From Hyperoodon ampullatus (taxonomy: Eukaryota; Chordata; Mammalia; Artiodactyla; Ziphiidae), in contig CATKHW010000394.1 of assembly GCA_949752795.1 (NCBI GenBank), positions 1 to 64,000 on the forward strand: a stretch of DNA of 64,000 nt, given 5' to 3'. Both the position numbers and the translations under genes were made by a program. Below are positions 1 through 10,386 of the stretch, piece by piece. Under the pieces are notes generated by a model, which was not told the origin of the DNA, searched no databases, and was given only the letters and a program-made list of their open reading frames with translations. Position 1 is the first letter of the stretch, and each line of letters starts with the position of its first letter.

Positions 1-2214
1 AACATAGATGCAAAAATCCTCAACAAAATACTAGCAAACAGAATCCAACAGCACATTAAAAGGATCATACACCATGATCAAGTGGGGTTTATTCCAGGAA
101 TGCAAGGATTCTTCAATATACGCAAATCAATCAATGTGATACACCATATTAACAAGTTGAAGGAGAAAAACCATATGATCATCTCAATAGATGCAGAGAA
201 AGCTTTCGACAAAATTCAACACCCATTTATGATAAAAACCCTGCAGAAAGTAGGCATAGAGGGAACTTTCCTCAACATAATAAAGGCCATATATGACAAA
301 CCCACAGCCAACATTGTCCTCAATGGTGAAAAACTGAAACCATTTCCACTAAGATCAGGAACAAGACAAGGCTGCCCACTCTCACCACTCTTATTCAACA
401 TAGTTTTGGAAGTTTTAGCCACAGCAATCAGAGAAGAAAAGGAAATAAAAGGAATCCAAATTGGAAAAGAAGAAGTAAAGCTGTCACTGTTTGCAGATGA
501 CATGATACTATACATAGAGAATCCGAAAGATGCTACCGAAAAACTACTAGAGCTAATCAATGAATTTGGTAAAGTAGCAGGATACAAAATTAATGCACAG
601 AAATCTCTGGCATTCCTGTACACTAATGATGAAAAATCTGAAAATGAAATCAAGAAAACACTCCCATTTACCATTGCAACAAAAAGAATAAAATATCTAG
701 GAATAAACCTACCTAAGGAGACAAAAGACCTGTATGCAGAAAATTATAAGACACTGATGAAAGAAATTAAAGAGGATATAAATAGATGGAGAGATATACC
801 ATGCTCCTGGATTGGAAGAATCAATATTGTGAAAATGACTCTACTACCCAAAGCAATCTACAGATTCAATGCAATCCCTATCAAACTACCACTGGCATTT
901 TTCACAGAAGTAGAACAAAAAATTTCAAAATTTGTTTGGAAAAACAAAAGACCCCGAATAGCCAAAGCAATCTTGAGAACGAAAAACGGAGCTGGAGGAA
1001 TCAGGCTGCCTGACTTCAGACTATACTACAAAGCTACAGTAATTAAGACAGTGTGGTACTGGCATAAAAACAGAAAGATAGATCAGTGGATCAGGATAGA
1101 AAGCCCAGAGATAAACCCACACACATATGGCCAACTTATCTTTGATAAAGGAGGCAGGAATGTACAGTGGAGAAAGGACAGCCTCTTCAATAAGTGGTGC
1201 TGGGAAAACTGGACAGGGACATGTAAAAGTATGAGATTAGATCATTCCCTAACACCATACACAAAAATAAGCTCAAAATGGATTAAAGACCTAAATGTAA
1301 GGCCAGAAACTATCAAACTCTTAGAGGAAAACATAGGTAGAACACTCTACGACATAAATCACAGCAAGATCCTTTTGGACCCACCTCCTAGAGAAATGGA
1401 AATAAAAACAAAGATAAACAAATGGGACCTAATGAAACTTCAAAGCTTTTGCACAGCAAAGGAAACCATAAACAAGACCAAAAGACAACCCTCAGAATGG
1501 GAGAAAATATTTGCAAATGAAGCAACTGACAAAGGATTAATCTCCAAAATTTATAAACAGCTCATGCAGCTCAATAGCAAAAAAACAAACAACCCAATCC
1601 AAAAATGGGCAGAAGACTTAAATAGGCATTTCTCCAAAGAAGATATACAGACTGCCAACAAACACATGAAAGAATGCTCAACATCATTAATCATTAGAGA
1701 AATGCAAATCAAAACTACAATGAGATATCATCTCACACCAGTCAGAATGGCCATCATCAAGAAATCTAGAAACAATAAATGCTGGAGAGGGTGTGGAGAA
1801 AAGGGAACACTCTTGCACTGCTGGTGGGAATGTGAATTGGTACAGCCACTATGGAGAACAGTATGGAGGTTCCTTAAAAAACTAAAAATAGAACTACCAT
1901 ATGACCCAGCAATCCCACTACTAGGCATATTCCCTGAGAAAACCATAATTCAAAAACAGTCATGTACCAAAATGTTCATTGCAGCTCTATTCACAATAGC
2001 CCAGAGCTGGAAACAACCTAAGTGTCCATCATCGGATGAATGGATAAAGAAGATGTGGCACATATATACAATGGAATATTACTCAGCCATAAAAAGAAAC
2101 GAAACTGAGCTATTTGTAATGAGGTGGATAGACCTAGAGTCTGTCATACAGAGTGAAGTAAGTCAGAAAGAGAAAGACAAATACCGTATGCTAACACATA
2201 TATATGGAATTTAA
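1..2214 (+). CDS. L1 ORF2p, C-terminal 737 residues (reverse transcriptase to C terminus)
   Basis: The frame is open from the first base of the window to the TAA at 2212-2214, against about 1,275 residues for a full L1 ORF2 protein, so the N-terminal endonuclease and start lie upstream. Visible reverse transcriptase features are the SIDAEKAFD block (about 184-210), the [13 protein letters not shown] block (about 358-396) and the catalytic FADD at 490-501. The C-terminal region has a Cys/His cluster (KCWRGCGEK...HCWWEC, about 1777-1836), as in other L1 ORF2 proteins. The known role is nicking and target-primed reverse transcription of L1 RNA and SINE RNA in the nucleus. No stop or frameshift is present in the visible part. 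Whether the element is complete and mobile depends on sequence outside the window. Confidence 0.93.
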   Translation, partial: NIDAKILNKILANRIQQHIKRIIHHDQVGFIPGMQGFFNIRKSINVIHHINKLKEKNHMIISIDAEKAFDKIQHPFMIKTLQKVGIEGTFLNIIKAIYDKPTANIVLNGEKLKPFPLRSGTRQGCPLSPLLFNIVLEVLATAIREEKEIKGIQIGKEEVKLSLFADDMILYIENPKDATEKLLELINEFGKVAGYKINAQKSLAFLYTNDEKSENEIKKTLPFTIATKRIKYLGINLPKETKDLYAENYKTLMKEIKEDINRWRDIPCSWIGRINIVKMTLLPKAIYRFNAIPIKLPLAFFTEVEQKISKFVWKNKRPRIAKAILRTKNGAGGIRLPDFRLYYKATVIKTVWYWHKNRKIDQWIRIESPEINPHTYGQLIFDKGGRNVQWRKDSLFNKWCWENWTGTCKSMRLDHSLTPYTKISSKWIKDLNVRPETIKLLEENIGRTLYDINHSKILLDPPPREMEIKTKINKWDLMKLQSFCTAKETINKTKRQPSEWEKIFANEATDKGLISKIYKQLMQLNSKKTNNPIQKWAEDLNRHFSKEDIQTANKHMKECSTSLIIREMQIKTTMRYHLTPVRMAIIKKSRNNKCWRGCGEKGTLLHCWWECELVQPLWRTVWRFLKKLKIELPYDPAIPLLGIFPEKTIIQKQSCTKMFIAALFTIAQSWKQPKCPSSDEWIKKMWHIYTMEYYSAIKRNETELFVMRWIDLESVIQSEVSQKEKDKYRMLTHIYGI

Positions 2215-2574
2215 AAAAAAAAAAAATGTCATGAAGAACCTAGGGGTAAAACGGGAATAAAGACACAGACCTACTTGAGAATGGACTTGAGGATATGGGG
2301 AAGGGGAAGGGTAAGCTGTGACAAAGGGAAAGAGAGGCATGGACATATATACACTACCAAACGTAAGGTAGATAGATAGTGGGAAGCAGCCGCAGAGCAC
2401 AGGGAGATCAGCTCGGTGCTTTGTGACCGCCTGGAGGGGTGGGATGGGGAGGGTGGGAGGGAGGGAGATGCATGAGGGAGGGGATGTGGGAACAGATGTA
2501 TATGTATGACTGATTCACTTTGTTATAAAGCAGAAACTAATAAAAAATAAATAAAAAAAAAAAAAAAAAAAAAA
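1..2574 (+). mobile_element. LINE-1 copy 1, 3' part with intact ORF2 tail
   Basis: The window opens inside an L1. Bases 1-2214 are the second half of ORF2, 2215-2540 the 3' UTR (purine-rich, with G-runs near 2300 and 2440-2480), and 2541-2574 an A-rich tail. The 5' part lies outside the window. It is nearly identical to the next copy: base 1 aligns with base 3009 and few differences are visible. The 3' end stops just after CAGAAACTAA and lacks the roughly 40-bp terminal segment seen in the L1s at 6610, 14140, 27620 and 48560. The open frame and low divergence indicate a recent insertion. No left flank is available to test for a target-site duplication. Confidence 0.95.
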
Positions 2575-5220
2575 GAAGTAGAAGTGAAAAAGGAGAAGTA
2601 ACAACTGACACTGCAGAAATACAAAAGATCATGAGAGATTACTATAAGCAACTCTATGCCAATAAAACGGACAACCTGGAAGAAATGGACAAATTCTTAG
2701 AAATGCACAACCTGACAAGACTGAATCAGGAAGAAATAGAAAATATGAATAGACCAATCACAAGCACTGAAATTGAAACTGTGATTAAAAACCTTCCATC
2801 AAACAAAAGCCCAGGACCAGATGGCTTCACAGGCGAATTCTATCAAACATTTAGAGAAGAGCTAACACCCATCCTTCTCAAACTCTTCCAAACAATTTCA
2901 GAGGAAGGAACACTCACAAACTCATTCTACAAGGCCACAGTCACCTTGATACCAAAACCAGGCATGGATGTCACAAAGGAAGAAAACTATAGGCCAATAT
3001 CACTGATGAACATAGATGCAAAAATCCTCAACAAAATACTAGCAAACAGAATCCAACAGCACATTAAAAGGATCATACACCATGATCAAGTGGGGTTTAT
3101 TCCAGGAATGCAAGGATTCTTCAATATACGCAAATCAATCAATGTGATACACCATATTAACAAGTTGAAAGAGAAAAACCATATGATCATCTCGATAGAT
3201 GCAGAGAAAGCTTTCGACAAAATTCAGCACCCATTTATGATAAAAACCCTGCAGAAAGTAGGCATAGAGGGAACTTTCCTCAACATAATAAAGGCCATAT
3301 ATGACAAACCCACAGCCAACATTGTCTTCAATGGTGAAAAACTGAAACCATTTCCACTAAGATCAGGAACAAGACAAGGCTGCCCACTCTCAGCACTCTT
3401 ATTCAACATAGTTTTGGAAGTTTTAACCACAGCAATCAGAGAAGAAAAGGAAATAAAAGGAATCCAAATTGGAAAAGAAGAATTAAATCTGTCACTGTTT
3501 GCAGATGACATGATACTATACAAAGAGAATCCTAAAGATGCTACCGAAAAACTACTAGAGCTAATCAATGAATTTGGTAAAGTAGCAGGATACAAAATTA
3601 ATGCACAGAAATCTCTGGCATTCCTGTACACTAATGATGAAAAATCTCAAAATGAAATCAAGAAAACACTCCCATTTACCATTGCAACAAAAAGAATAAA
3701 ATATCTAGGAATAAACCTACCTAAGGAGACAAAAGACCTGTATGCAGAAAATTATAAGACACTGATGAAAGAAATTAAAGATGATACAAATAAATGGAGA
3801 GATATACCATGCTCCTGGATTGGAAGAATCAATATTGTGAAAATGACTCTACTACCCAAAGCAATCTACAGATTCAATGCAATCCCTATCAAACTACCAC
3901 TGGCATTTTTCACAGAACTAGAACAAGAAATTTCAAAATTCTTCGGAGAAACAAAAGACCCCGAATAGCCAAAGCAATCTTGAGAATGAAAAATGGAGCT
4001 GGTGGAATTAGGCTCCCTGACTTCAGACTATACTACAAAGTTACAGTAATTAAGACAGTGTGGTACTGGCATAAAAACAGAAAGATAGATCAGTGGATCA
4101 GGATAGAAAGACCAGAGATAAACCCACGCACATATGGCCAACTTATCTTTGATAAAGGAGGCAGGAATGTACAGTGGAGAAAGGACAGCCTCTTCAATAA
4201 GTAGTGCTGGGAAAACTGGAGAGGGACATGTAAAAGTATGAGATTAGATCATTCCCTAACACCATACACAAAAATAAGCTCAAAATGGATTAAAGACCTA
4301 AATGTAAGGCCAGAAACTATCAAACTCTTAGAGGAAAACTTAGCTGGAACACTCTATGACATAAATCACAGCAAGATCCTTTTGGACCCACCTCCTAGAG
4401 AAATGGAAATAAAAACAAAGATAAACAAATGGGACCTAATGAAACTTCAAAGCTTTTGCACAGCAAAGGAAACCATAAACAAGACCAAAAGACAACCCTC
4501 AGAATGGGAGAAAATATTTGCAAATGAAGCAACTGACAAAGGATTAATCTCCAAAATTTATAAACAGCTCATGCAGCTCAATAGCAAAAAAACAAACAAC
4601 CCAATCCAAAAATGGGCAGAAGACTTAAATAGGCATTTCTCCAAATAAGATATACAGACTGCCAACAAACACATGAAAGAATGCTCAACATCATTAATCA
4701 TTAGAGAAATGCTAATCAAAACTACAATGAGATATCATCTCACACCAGTCAGAATGGCCATCATCAAGAAATCTAGAACAATAAATGCTGGAGAGGGTGT
4801 GGAGAAAAGGGAACATGCTTGCACTGCTGGTGGGAATGTGAATTGGTACAGCCACTATGGAGAACAGTATGGAGGTTCCTTAAAAAACTAAAAATAGAAC
4901 TACCATATGATCCAGCAATCCCACTACTAGGCATATACCCTGAGAAAACCATAATTCAAAAAGAGACATGTACCAAAATGTTCATTGCAGCTCTATTCAC
5001 AATAGCCCGGAGCTGGAAACAACCTAAGTGTCCATCATCGGATGAATGGATAAAGAAGATGTGGCACATATATACAATGGAATATTACTCAGCCATAAAA
5101 AGAAACGAAACTGAGCTATTTGTAATGAGGTGGATAGACCTAGAGTCTGTCATACAGAGTGAAGTAAGTCACAAAGAGAAAGACAAATACCGTATGCTAA
5201 CACATATATATGGAATTAAA
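2575..5220 (+). pseudogene. L1 ORF2 of copy 2, disabled
   Basis: The reverse transcriptase part is open from 2631 to 3968 (445 codons from the first ATG), with [11 protein letters not shown] intact. A one-base deletion relative to copy 1 near 3940-3950 shifts the frame and ends it at 3968. Downstream in the ORF2 frame there is a TAG at 4202-4204 where copy 1 has TGG, a TAA at 4646-4648 where copy 1 has GAA, and another one-base deletion near 4780. The C terminus is readable again at 4819-5235. The lesions are few, so inactivation is recent relative to the other copies in the window. Confidence 0.9.
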
Positions 5221-5555
5221 AAAAAAATGTCATGAAGAACCTAGGGGTAAAACGGGAATAAAGACACAGACCTACTTGAGAATAGACTTGAGGATATAGG
5301 GAGGGGGAAGGGTAAGCTGTGACAAAGCGAAAGAGAGGCATGGACATATATACACTACCAAACTTAAGGCAGATAGATAGTGGGAAGCAGCCGCAGAGCA
5401 CAGGGAGATCAGCTCGGTGCTTTGTGACCGCCTGGAGGGGTGGGATGGGGAGGGTGGGAGGGAGGGAGATGCATGAGGGAAGGGATGTGGGAACAGATGT
5501 ATATGTATGACTGATTCACTTTGTTATAAAGCAGAAACTAATTTTAAAAAAAAAA
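2575..5555 (+). mobile_element. LINE-1 copy 2, truncated at its left end, directly abutting copy 1
   Basis: ORF2-derived sequence starts immediately after the A-tail of copy 1, near the endonuclease/reverse transcriptase linker, and runs to a 3' UTR ending at CAGAAACTAA plus an A-run (5545-5555). It is only slightly diverged from copy 1 and shares its shortened 3' end. Either this is a 5'-truncated insertion into the A-tail of copy 1, or copy 1 was inserted into a longer copy 2 whose 5' part lies left of the window. The right junction is followed by L1 sequence from the ORF2 C-terminal region (5557 onward), so copy 2 probably sits inside another L1. Confidence 0.93.
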
Positions 5556-5566
5556 GTACAATGAGA

Positions 5567-5782
5567 GGTCTTCCCTGGTGGCACAGTGCTTGCGAGTCCA
5601 CCTGCCAATGCAGGGGACGTAGGTTCGTACCCTGTTCCTAGGAGGATCCCACATGCCGTGCAGCGGCTGGGCCCGTGAGCCATGGCTGCTAAGCCTGCAC
5701 ATCCAGAGCCTGTGCTGCACAACAGGAGAGGCCACCACAGTGAGAGGCTCGCGTGCCGCAAAAAAAAAAAAAAAAAAAAAAA
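5567..5782 (+). mobile_element. Short tRNA-derived SINE (cetacean CHR-type) inserted in L1
   Basis: It begins with the typical head (TCTTCCCTGGTGGCACAG), has tRNA-like box A and box B segments (GGTTCGTACC is the box B match near 5620), a body with AGGCCACCACAGTGAGAGGC, and ends in a 22-base A-tail. A 10-bp target-site duplication flanks it: TACAATGAGA at 5557-5566 and TACAAGGAGA at 5783-5792 (one mismatch). Such SINEs are transcribed by RNA polymerase III and mobilised by L1 proteins. The family name rests on pattern memory. Confidence 0.88.
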
Positions 5783-6664
5783 TACAAGGAGATATCTCAC
5801 ACCGGTCAGAATGGCCATCATCAAAAAATCTGCAAACAATAAATGCTGGGGAGGGTGTGGAGAAAAGGGAACCCTCTTGCGCTGTTGGTGGGAATGTAAA
5901 TTGATACAGAGAACTGTTCTCCATATGGAGAACAGTATGGAGGTTCCTTTAGAAACTAAAAATAGAACTACAATACAACCGAGCAATCCCACTACTGGGC
6001 CTATACCATGAGAAAACCATAATTCAAAAAGAGTCATGTACCAAAATGTTCATTGCAGCTCTATTTACAATAGCCAGGACATGCAAGCAACTTAAGTGTT
6101 CATCAACAGATGAATGGATAAAGAAGATGTGGCACATATACACAATGGAATATTACTCAGCCATAAAAAAAACCGAAATTGAGTTATTTGTAGTGAGGTG
6201 GATGGACATAGAGTTGTTATACAGAGTGAAGTATGTCAGAAAGAGAAAAACAAATATTGTATGCTAACACATATGTATGGAATCATAAAAAAAAAAAAGA
6301 AAGGTCATGAAGAACCTAGGGGCAAGACGGGAACAAAGGCACAGACCTACTAGAGAATGGACTTGAGGATATGGGGAGGGGGAAGGGTAAGTTGGGACAA
6401 AGTGAGAGAGTGACATGGACATATATACACTACCAAATGTAAAATAGATAGCTAGTGGGAAGCAGCCGCATAGCACAGGGAGATCAGCTCGGTGCTTTGT
6501 TACCACCTAGAGGGGTGGGATCGGGAAGGTGGGAGGGAGGGAGAAGCAAGAGTGAAGAGATATGGGAACATATGTATATGTATAACTGATTCACTTTGTT
6601 AAAAAGCAGAAACTAACATACCACTGTAAAGCAATTATACTCCAATAAAGATGTAAAAAAAAAA
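5783..6664 (+). mobile_element. LINE-1 3' part (continues from 5556-5566 across the SINE)
   Basis: This is the ORF2 C-terminal region with the Cys-rich segment (about 5845-5900), then 3' UTR and the long 3' end with CCAATAAAG and A-tail at 6645-6664. The ORF2 remnant is broken by frameshifts; one internal stretch near 5900-5930 repeats GGAGAACAG. It is more diverged than copies 1 and 2. It starts within ORF2 exactly where copy 2 ends, at the sequence equivalent to copy 1 base 1715, so it is probably the right half of the L1 into which copy 2 inserted. Confidence 0.9.
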
Positions 6665-7219
6665 GTTCAGGGGAAGATATAGTTAGGATATGTTTCCTAC
6701 TTTCAGTAAGTGTCAGTATTCTAACCTCATTTGTAGATACTTTTAAGAATTTTAAGAAGGGCGTTAAAAATCATTTCCTCAGAATGAGGTTAGTAATATT
6801 CTTCCTTGGTAATCTGATTTTTTGCATTCTTATTTTGAAAAATTTTTTATAGCTTAATCCATAAAAATACCATCTAACTGCTCTGACCTTTTGCAGTTGC
6901 ATACTGTATATTTTCTAATGTTAGTTTTCCCAACAATCATCATTTAGAAGGGAATTATTTTGATAGAGACCTAACAAAATGTGAAATAGATTGAATTCAT
7001 AAGAAAGGAAAAGATGTTTTCAGAATGATTTTGTGTTAAACTAATGCTGTTCTTTGTAAGTGGAGTTGCTGATATTTCATTGTCCTTAGAAGCTTATGGA
7101 ATTTATTATGTCTTCCCTCATGTATTTAGAATTTCTGCCGTTATTGGTAAAATAGGACTTTCAATACAGTACTTTTCTATAATCTAGAATGTGTCTTTCA
7201 GATATCCAATCTGGATTAG
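6665..7219. other. Anonymous AT-rich spacer
   Basis: I see no open frame of note, no repeat I recognise and no RNA gene. The composition is AT-rich and free of CpG islands. Confidence 0.5.
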
Positions 7220-7415
7220 TAATAGGAACTCAGCAGTCTGAGTGTATGGATATAAATCCCAAGTTGACAAGTTTTTGTTTAAAATTGGTAAAGTGTGTAA
7301 ACTCTTTTGGCCTCATTTTTCTCATCTTTAAATGAGGAAGATAATATTACATTTTTATATGGATTAAATACTATTACTGATATATAGTTTTAAAAGTAGT
7401 GTTGTTGTTATTCTT
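7220..7415 (+). repeat. MIR SINE remnant
   Basis: The order of motifs follows the MIR core: a segment like 'ggatataaatcccaagttg', then TAAACTCTTTTGGCCTCATT, CTCATCTTTAAATGAGGAAG, then 'ataatatta' and 'ggattaaata'. It is heavily diverged, as expected for a pre-placental element. The last 40 bases are less certain. Confidence 0.65.
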
Positions 7416-8338
7416 CATGGTATTGTCACAATCATTTACCTCACATTTATATGCTTATGTTTGGCTCTCTGTTGTAACCTACAGCCTATGTTTGACTTTG
7501 TTCAGATTTGGGCTCCTTATGGTCGTTTCACAAAAAAACTTTTGTCCTTTTTTAAAAAATTAAATTTAGTTGATTTACAATATTGTGTTAGTTTTGGTGT
7601 ACAGCAAAGTTATTCAGTTATATATATATATTTTTCATATTCTTTTCCATTGTAGGTAGGTCCTTGTTTATCTATTTTACATATAGTAGTGTGTATCTGT
7701 TAATCCCACACTCCAAATGTATCCCTACATCTCTTTCCCCTTTGGTAACCATAAGTTCGTTTTCTATGCCTGTGAGTCTGTTTCTGTTTTGTCAATAAAT
7801 GCAATTGTATTATTTTTTAGATTCCACATATAAGGGGTGTCATTATTATGTTATATTTGTCTTTCTCCATCTGAATTGACTTCACTTAGCATGATATTCT
7901 CTAGGTCCATTCATGTTGCTGCAAATGGCATTATTTCATTCTTTTCTATGGCTGAGGAATATTCCATTGTGTGTGTGTTTGTGCATATGTGTGTATACAC
8001 TTTTTTATCCATTCATCTATTGATGGACACTTAGGTCCCTAGTATGTCTCAGCTATTATAAATAGTGCCACTATGAACATTGGGGTGCATGTATCTTTTC
8101 AAATTAGAGTTTGGTGTGTTCCAGATATATGCCTAAGTGTGGGATTGCTGGATCATATGGTAGTTCTATTTTTAGTTTTTAAGGAATCTCCATACTCTTT
8201 TCCATAGTAGCTGCACCAATTTACATTCCCACCAACAGTGTAGGAGAGTTCCCTTTTCTCCACAGCCTGTCCAGCATTTATTATTTGTAGACTTTCTGAT
8301 AATAGCCCTTCTGACTGGTGTGAGGTGATACCTCATTG

Positions 8339-8535
8339 TGTGTTTTGTTTTGTTTTTACTGAAGTATAGTTGATTTACAACGTTGTGTTAGTTTTAGATG
8401 TACAGCAAAGTGATTCAGTTATCCATTTTTTTCAGATTCTTTTCCATTATAGGTTATTACAAGATATTGAATATACTTCCCTGTGCTATACAATAGGTCC
8501 TTGTAGTTTATCTATTTTATATATAGTAGTGTGTA
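8339..8535 (-). mobile_element. Short LINE-1 3' end nested in the 7549-10386 L1
   Basis: A roughly 197-bp, strongly 5'-truncated L1 in the same orientation as its host, starting with a T/G-rich tail and reading antisense of the L1 3' end (TATAGTTGATTTACAACG and onward). It is flanked by a 9-bp direct repeat ACCTCATTG at 8330-8338 and 8536-8544, which matches the host L1 sequence at that site. Confidence 0.82.
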
Positions 8536-8549
8536 ACCTCATTGGTATT

Positions 8550-8781
8550 TTGTGTGTGTGTCTGAATAGTATTCTATTGTGTGGCTGTATTACCTTTTGT
8601 TTGTCCATTTGTCAACTGAATTTAGTTTCTTTCCACATTTCCACTCTTATGAATAGTGTTGCTATGAACATCCGTGTACAAGTTCTTATGTGTACATATG
8701 TATTCAATTCTCTGTGGGTATGTACCTAGAAGTTGAATTGCTGGGTCGTATGGTAACTCTATATATAACTTTTTGAGGAAT
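8550..8781 (-). mobile_element. Older-type LINE-1 ORF2 piece nested beside the previous insert
   Basis: This is antisense L1 ORF2/3' sequence of a different, more diverged type (for example TATTCTATTGTGTGGCTG and GAATTGCTGGGTCGTATGG). It lacks a recognisable L1 3' end or A-tail, yet is flanked by a perfect 12-bp direct repeat CTCATTGGTATT at 8538-8549 and 8782-8793. After 8793 the host L1 resumes. Confidence 0.65.
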
Positions 8782-8979
8782 CTCATTGGTATTCTTGTAT
8801 TTCTCTAATGATTAGAGATGTTGAGCATCTTTTCATTTGTCCATTGGCCATCTATATATCTTCTCTAGGGAATTTCTGCCCATTTTTTGATTATGTTGTT
8901 TTCTTTTTTGATATTGAGTTGTATGAGTTCTTTGTATATTTTTGGAAATTAATACCTTGTCAGTCACAACATTTACATA

Positions 8980-9063
8980 TATTGTGTTGGCCAAAAAGTT
9001 TGTTCGGGATTTTCCATAAGATTTCATAGAAAAACCCAAACAAATATTTTGGCCATCCCAATA
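8980..9063. mobile_element. Mariner-derived MITE (about 80 bp palindrome)
   Basis: The left end reads TATTGTGTTGGCCAAAAAG and the right end is its near-complement ...TTTTGGCCATCCCAATA, with TA at both borders. The two halves pair almost throughout (TTCGGGATTTTCC against AGAAAAACCCAAAC), leaving a small loop around ATAAGATTTCAT. It has no coding capacity and depended on a mariner transposase. It lies inside the 7549-10386 L1 and is absent from the corresponding part of related L1s in the window. Confidence 0.8.
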
Positions 9064-10386
9064 TTTTCTCTTCATAGGTTGTCTTTTTGTTTATAGTTTC
9101 TTTGCTGTGCAAAAGCTTTTAAGTTTGATTAGCTCCCATTTGTTTATTTTCCCTTTATTTCTTTTTCCTTGGGAGATCTAAGAAAATACTGCCACAATTT
9201 ATGTCAGAAAGTTTTGCCTTTGCTCTCTTCTAGGAGTTGTATGGTGTCATGTCTTAGAGTTAGGTCTTTAAACCATTTTGAGTTTATTTTTGTATATAGT
9301 ATAAGGGTGTGTTTTAATTTCATTGATTTACATGAGGCTGTTCAGCTTTTCTAACACCACTTGACGAAGAGACTGTTTTTTCTCCATTGTATATTCTTGC
9401 CTCCTTTGTCAAAATTAATTGACCGTAGGTGTGTGGTTTTGTTTCTGGGCTCTCTCTTCTGTTCCATTGACTGTTTTTGTGCCAATACCATGCTGTTTTG
9501 ATTATTGTAGTTTTGTAGTATTGTATGAAGTCTGGGAGGGTTATGCCTCTAGTTTTGTTCTTTTTTTCAGGATTGCTCATCATTTTGGGGTCTTTTGTGG
9601 TTCTATATAAGTGTTAAGATAATTTGTTCTAGTTCTGTGAAAAATGTCATGGGTAATTTGATAAGGATCACATTAAATCTGTAGATGACTTTGGGTGGTA
9701 TGGCCATTTTAACAATATTAATTCTTCCAACCCAAGAGAATGTGATATCTTTCCATTTCTTTGAATCATATTTAGTTTCCTTTATCAGTGTTTTACAGTT
9801 CTCAGTGTATAGTCTTTCACCACCTTGGTTAGGTTTATTCCTAGGTTTTTTGTTTTGTTTTGTTTTTTTTGATGTGATTTTAAACAGAATTTCTTTTTTA
9901 CTCTCTCTGATATTTCATTGTTAGTATAAAGAAATGCAATAGATTCCAGCACATTAATGCTGTATCCCTCCAGTCTGCTGAACCCATTTACCAGTTCCAA
10001 TAGCTTTTGTGTGGGGTCTTTGAGGTCCTCTATATAGAGTATCATTTCATCTGCACATAAGGAAAATTTTACCTCTTCCCTTCCAATCTGGATACCCTTT
10101 ATTTCCTTCTCCTGTCTGATTGCTGTGCCTAGGACTTTCAATAGCATTTTGAAAAGAAGTGGTGGGTGTGGGCATCCCTATCCCATTCTAGAACCCAATG
10201 GAAAGGCTCTCAGCCCTTTACCACTGCATATCATAAAGGTTGTGGACCTGTCACAAATGGCCCCCATCATGTTGAGATATGTTCCCTCTATACCCACTTT
10301 GGTGAGTTTATATCTTGAATGGATGCTGAACCTTATTAAATGCTTTTTCTGCATCTATTGAGATGATCATGTGGTTTTTATCTAAA

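Larger units (their letters stand above)
7549..10386 (-). mobile_element. LINE-1, 5'-truncated, antisense, with nested insertions
   Basis: The 3' end is at about 7549 (A-rich, then antisense of the 3' UTR) and the sequence runs leftward through ORF2 from the reverse transcriptase region at about 10386. The ORF2 frame is decayed. In the minus-strand fragment 9785-10147 the catalytic FADD block reads CADE, so reverse transcriptase activity would be lost even without the stops. The element is interrupted at 8339-8535 (L1 3' end), 8550-8781 (older-looking L1 piece) and 8980-9063 (mariner MITE). It is 5'-truncated within the reverse transcriptase domain. Confidence 0.9.

Noticed and set aside
216..674. 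152-codon minus-strand frame
   Set aside because: Complement of L1 ORF2; the same antisense frame recurs in other copies (3224-3631, 46460-46735), so it is codon-pattern shadow.
5516..6037. 173-codon minus-strand frame
   Set aside because: Crosses L1, SINE and L1 again in antisense; no protein family matches.
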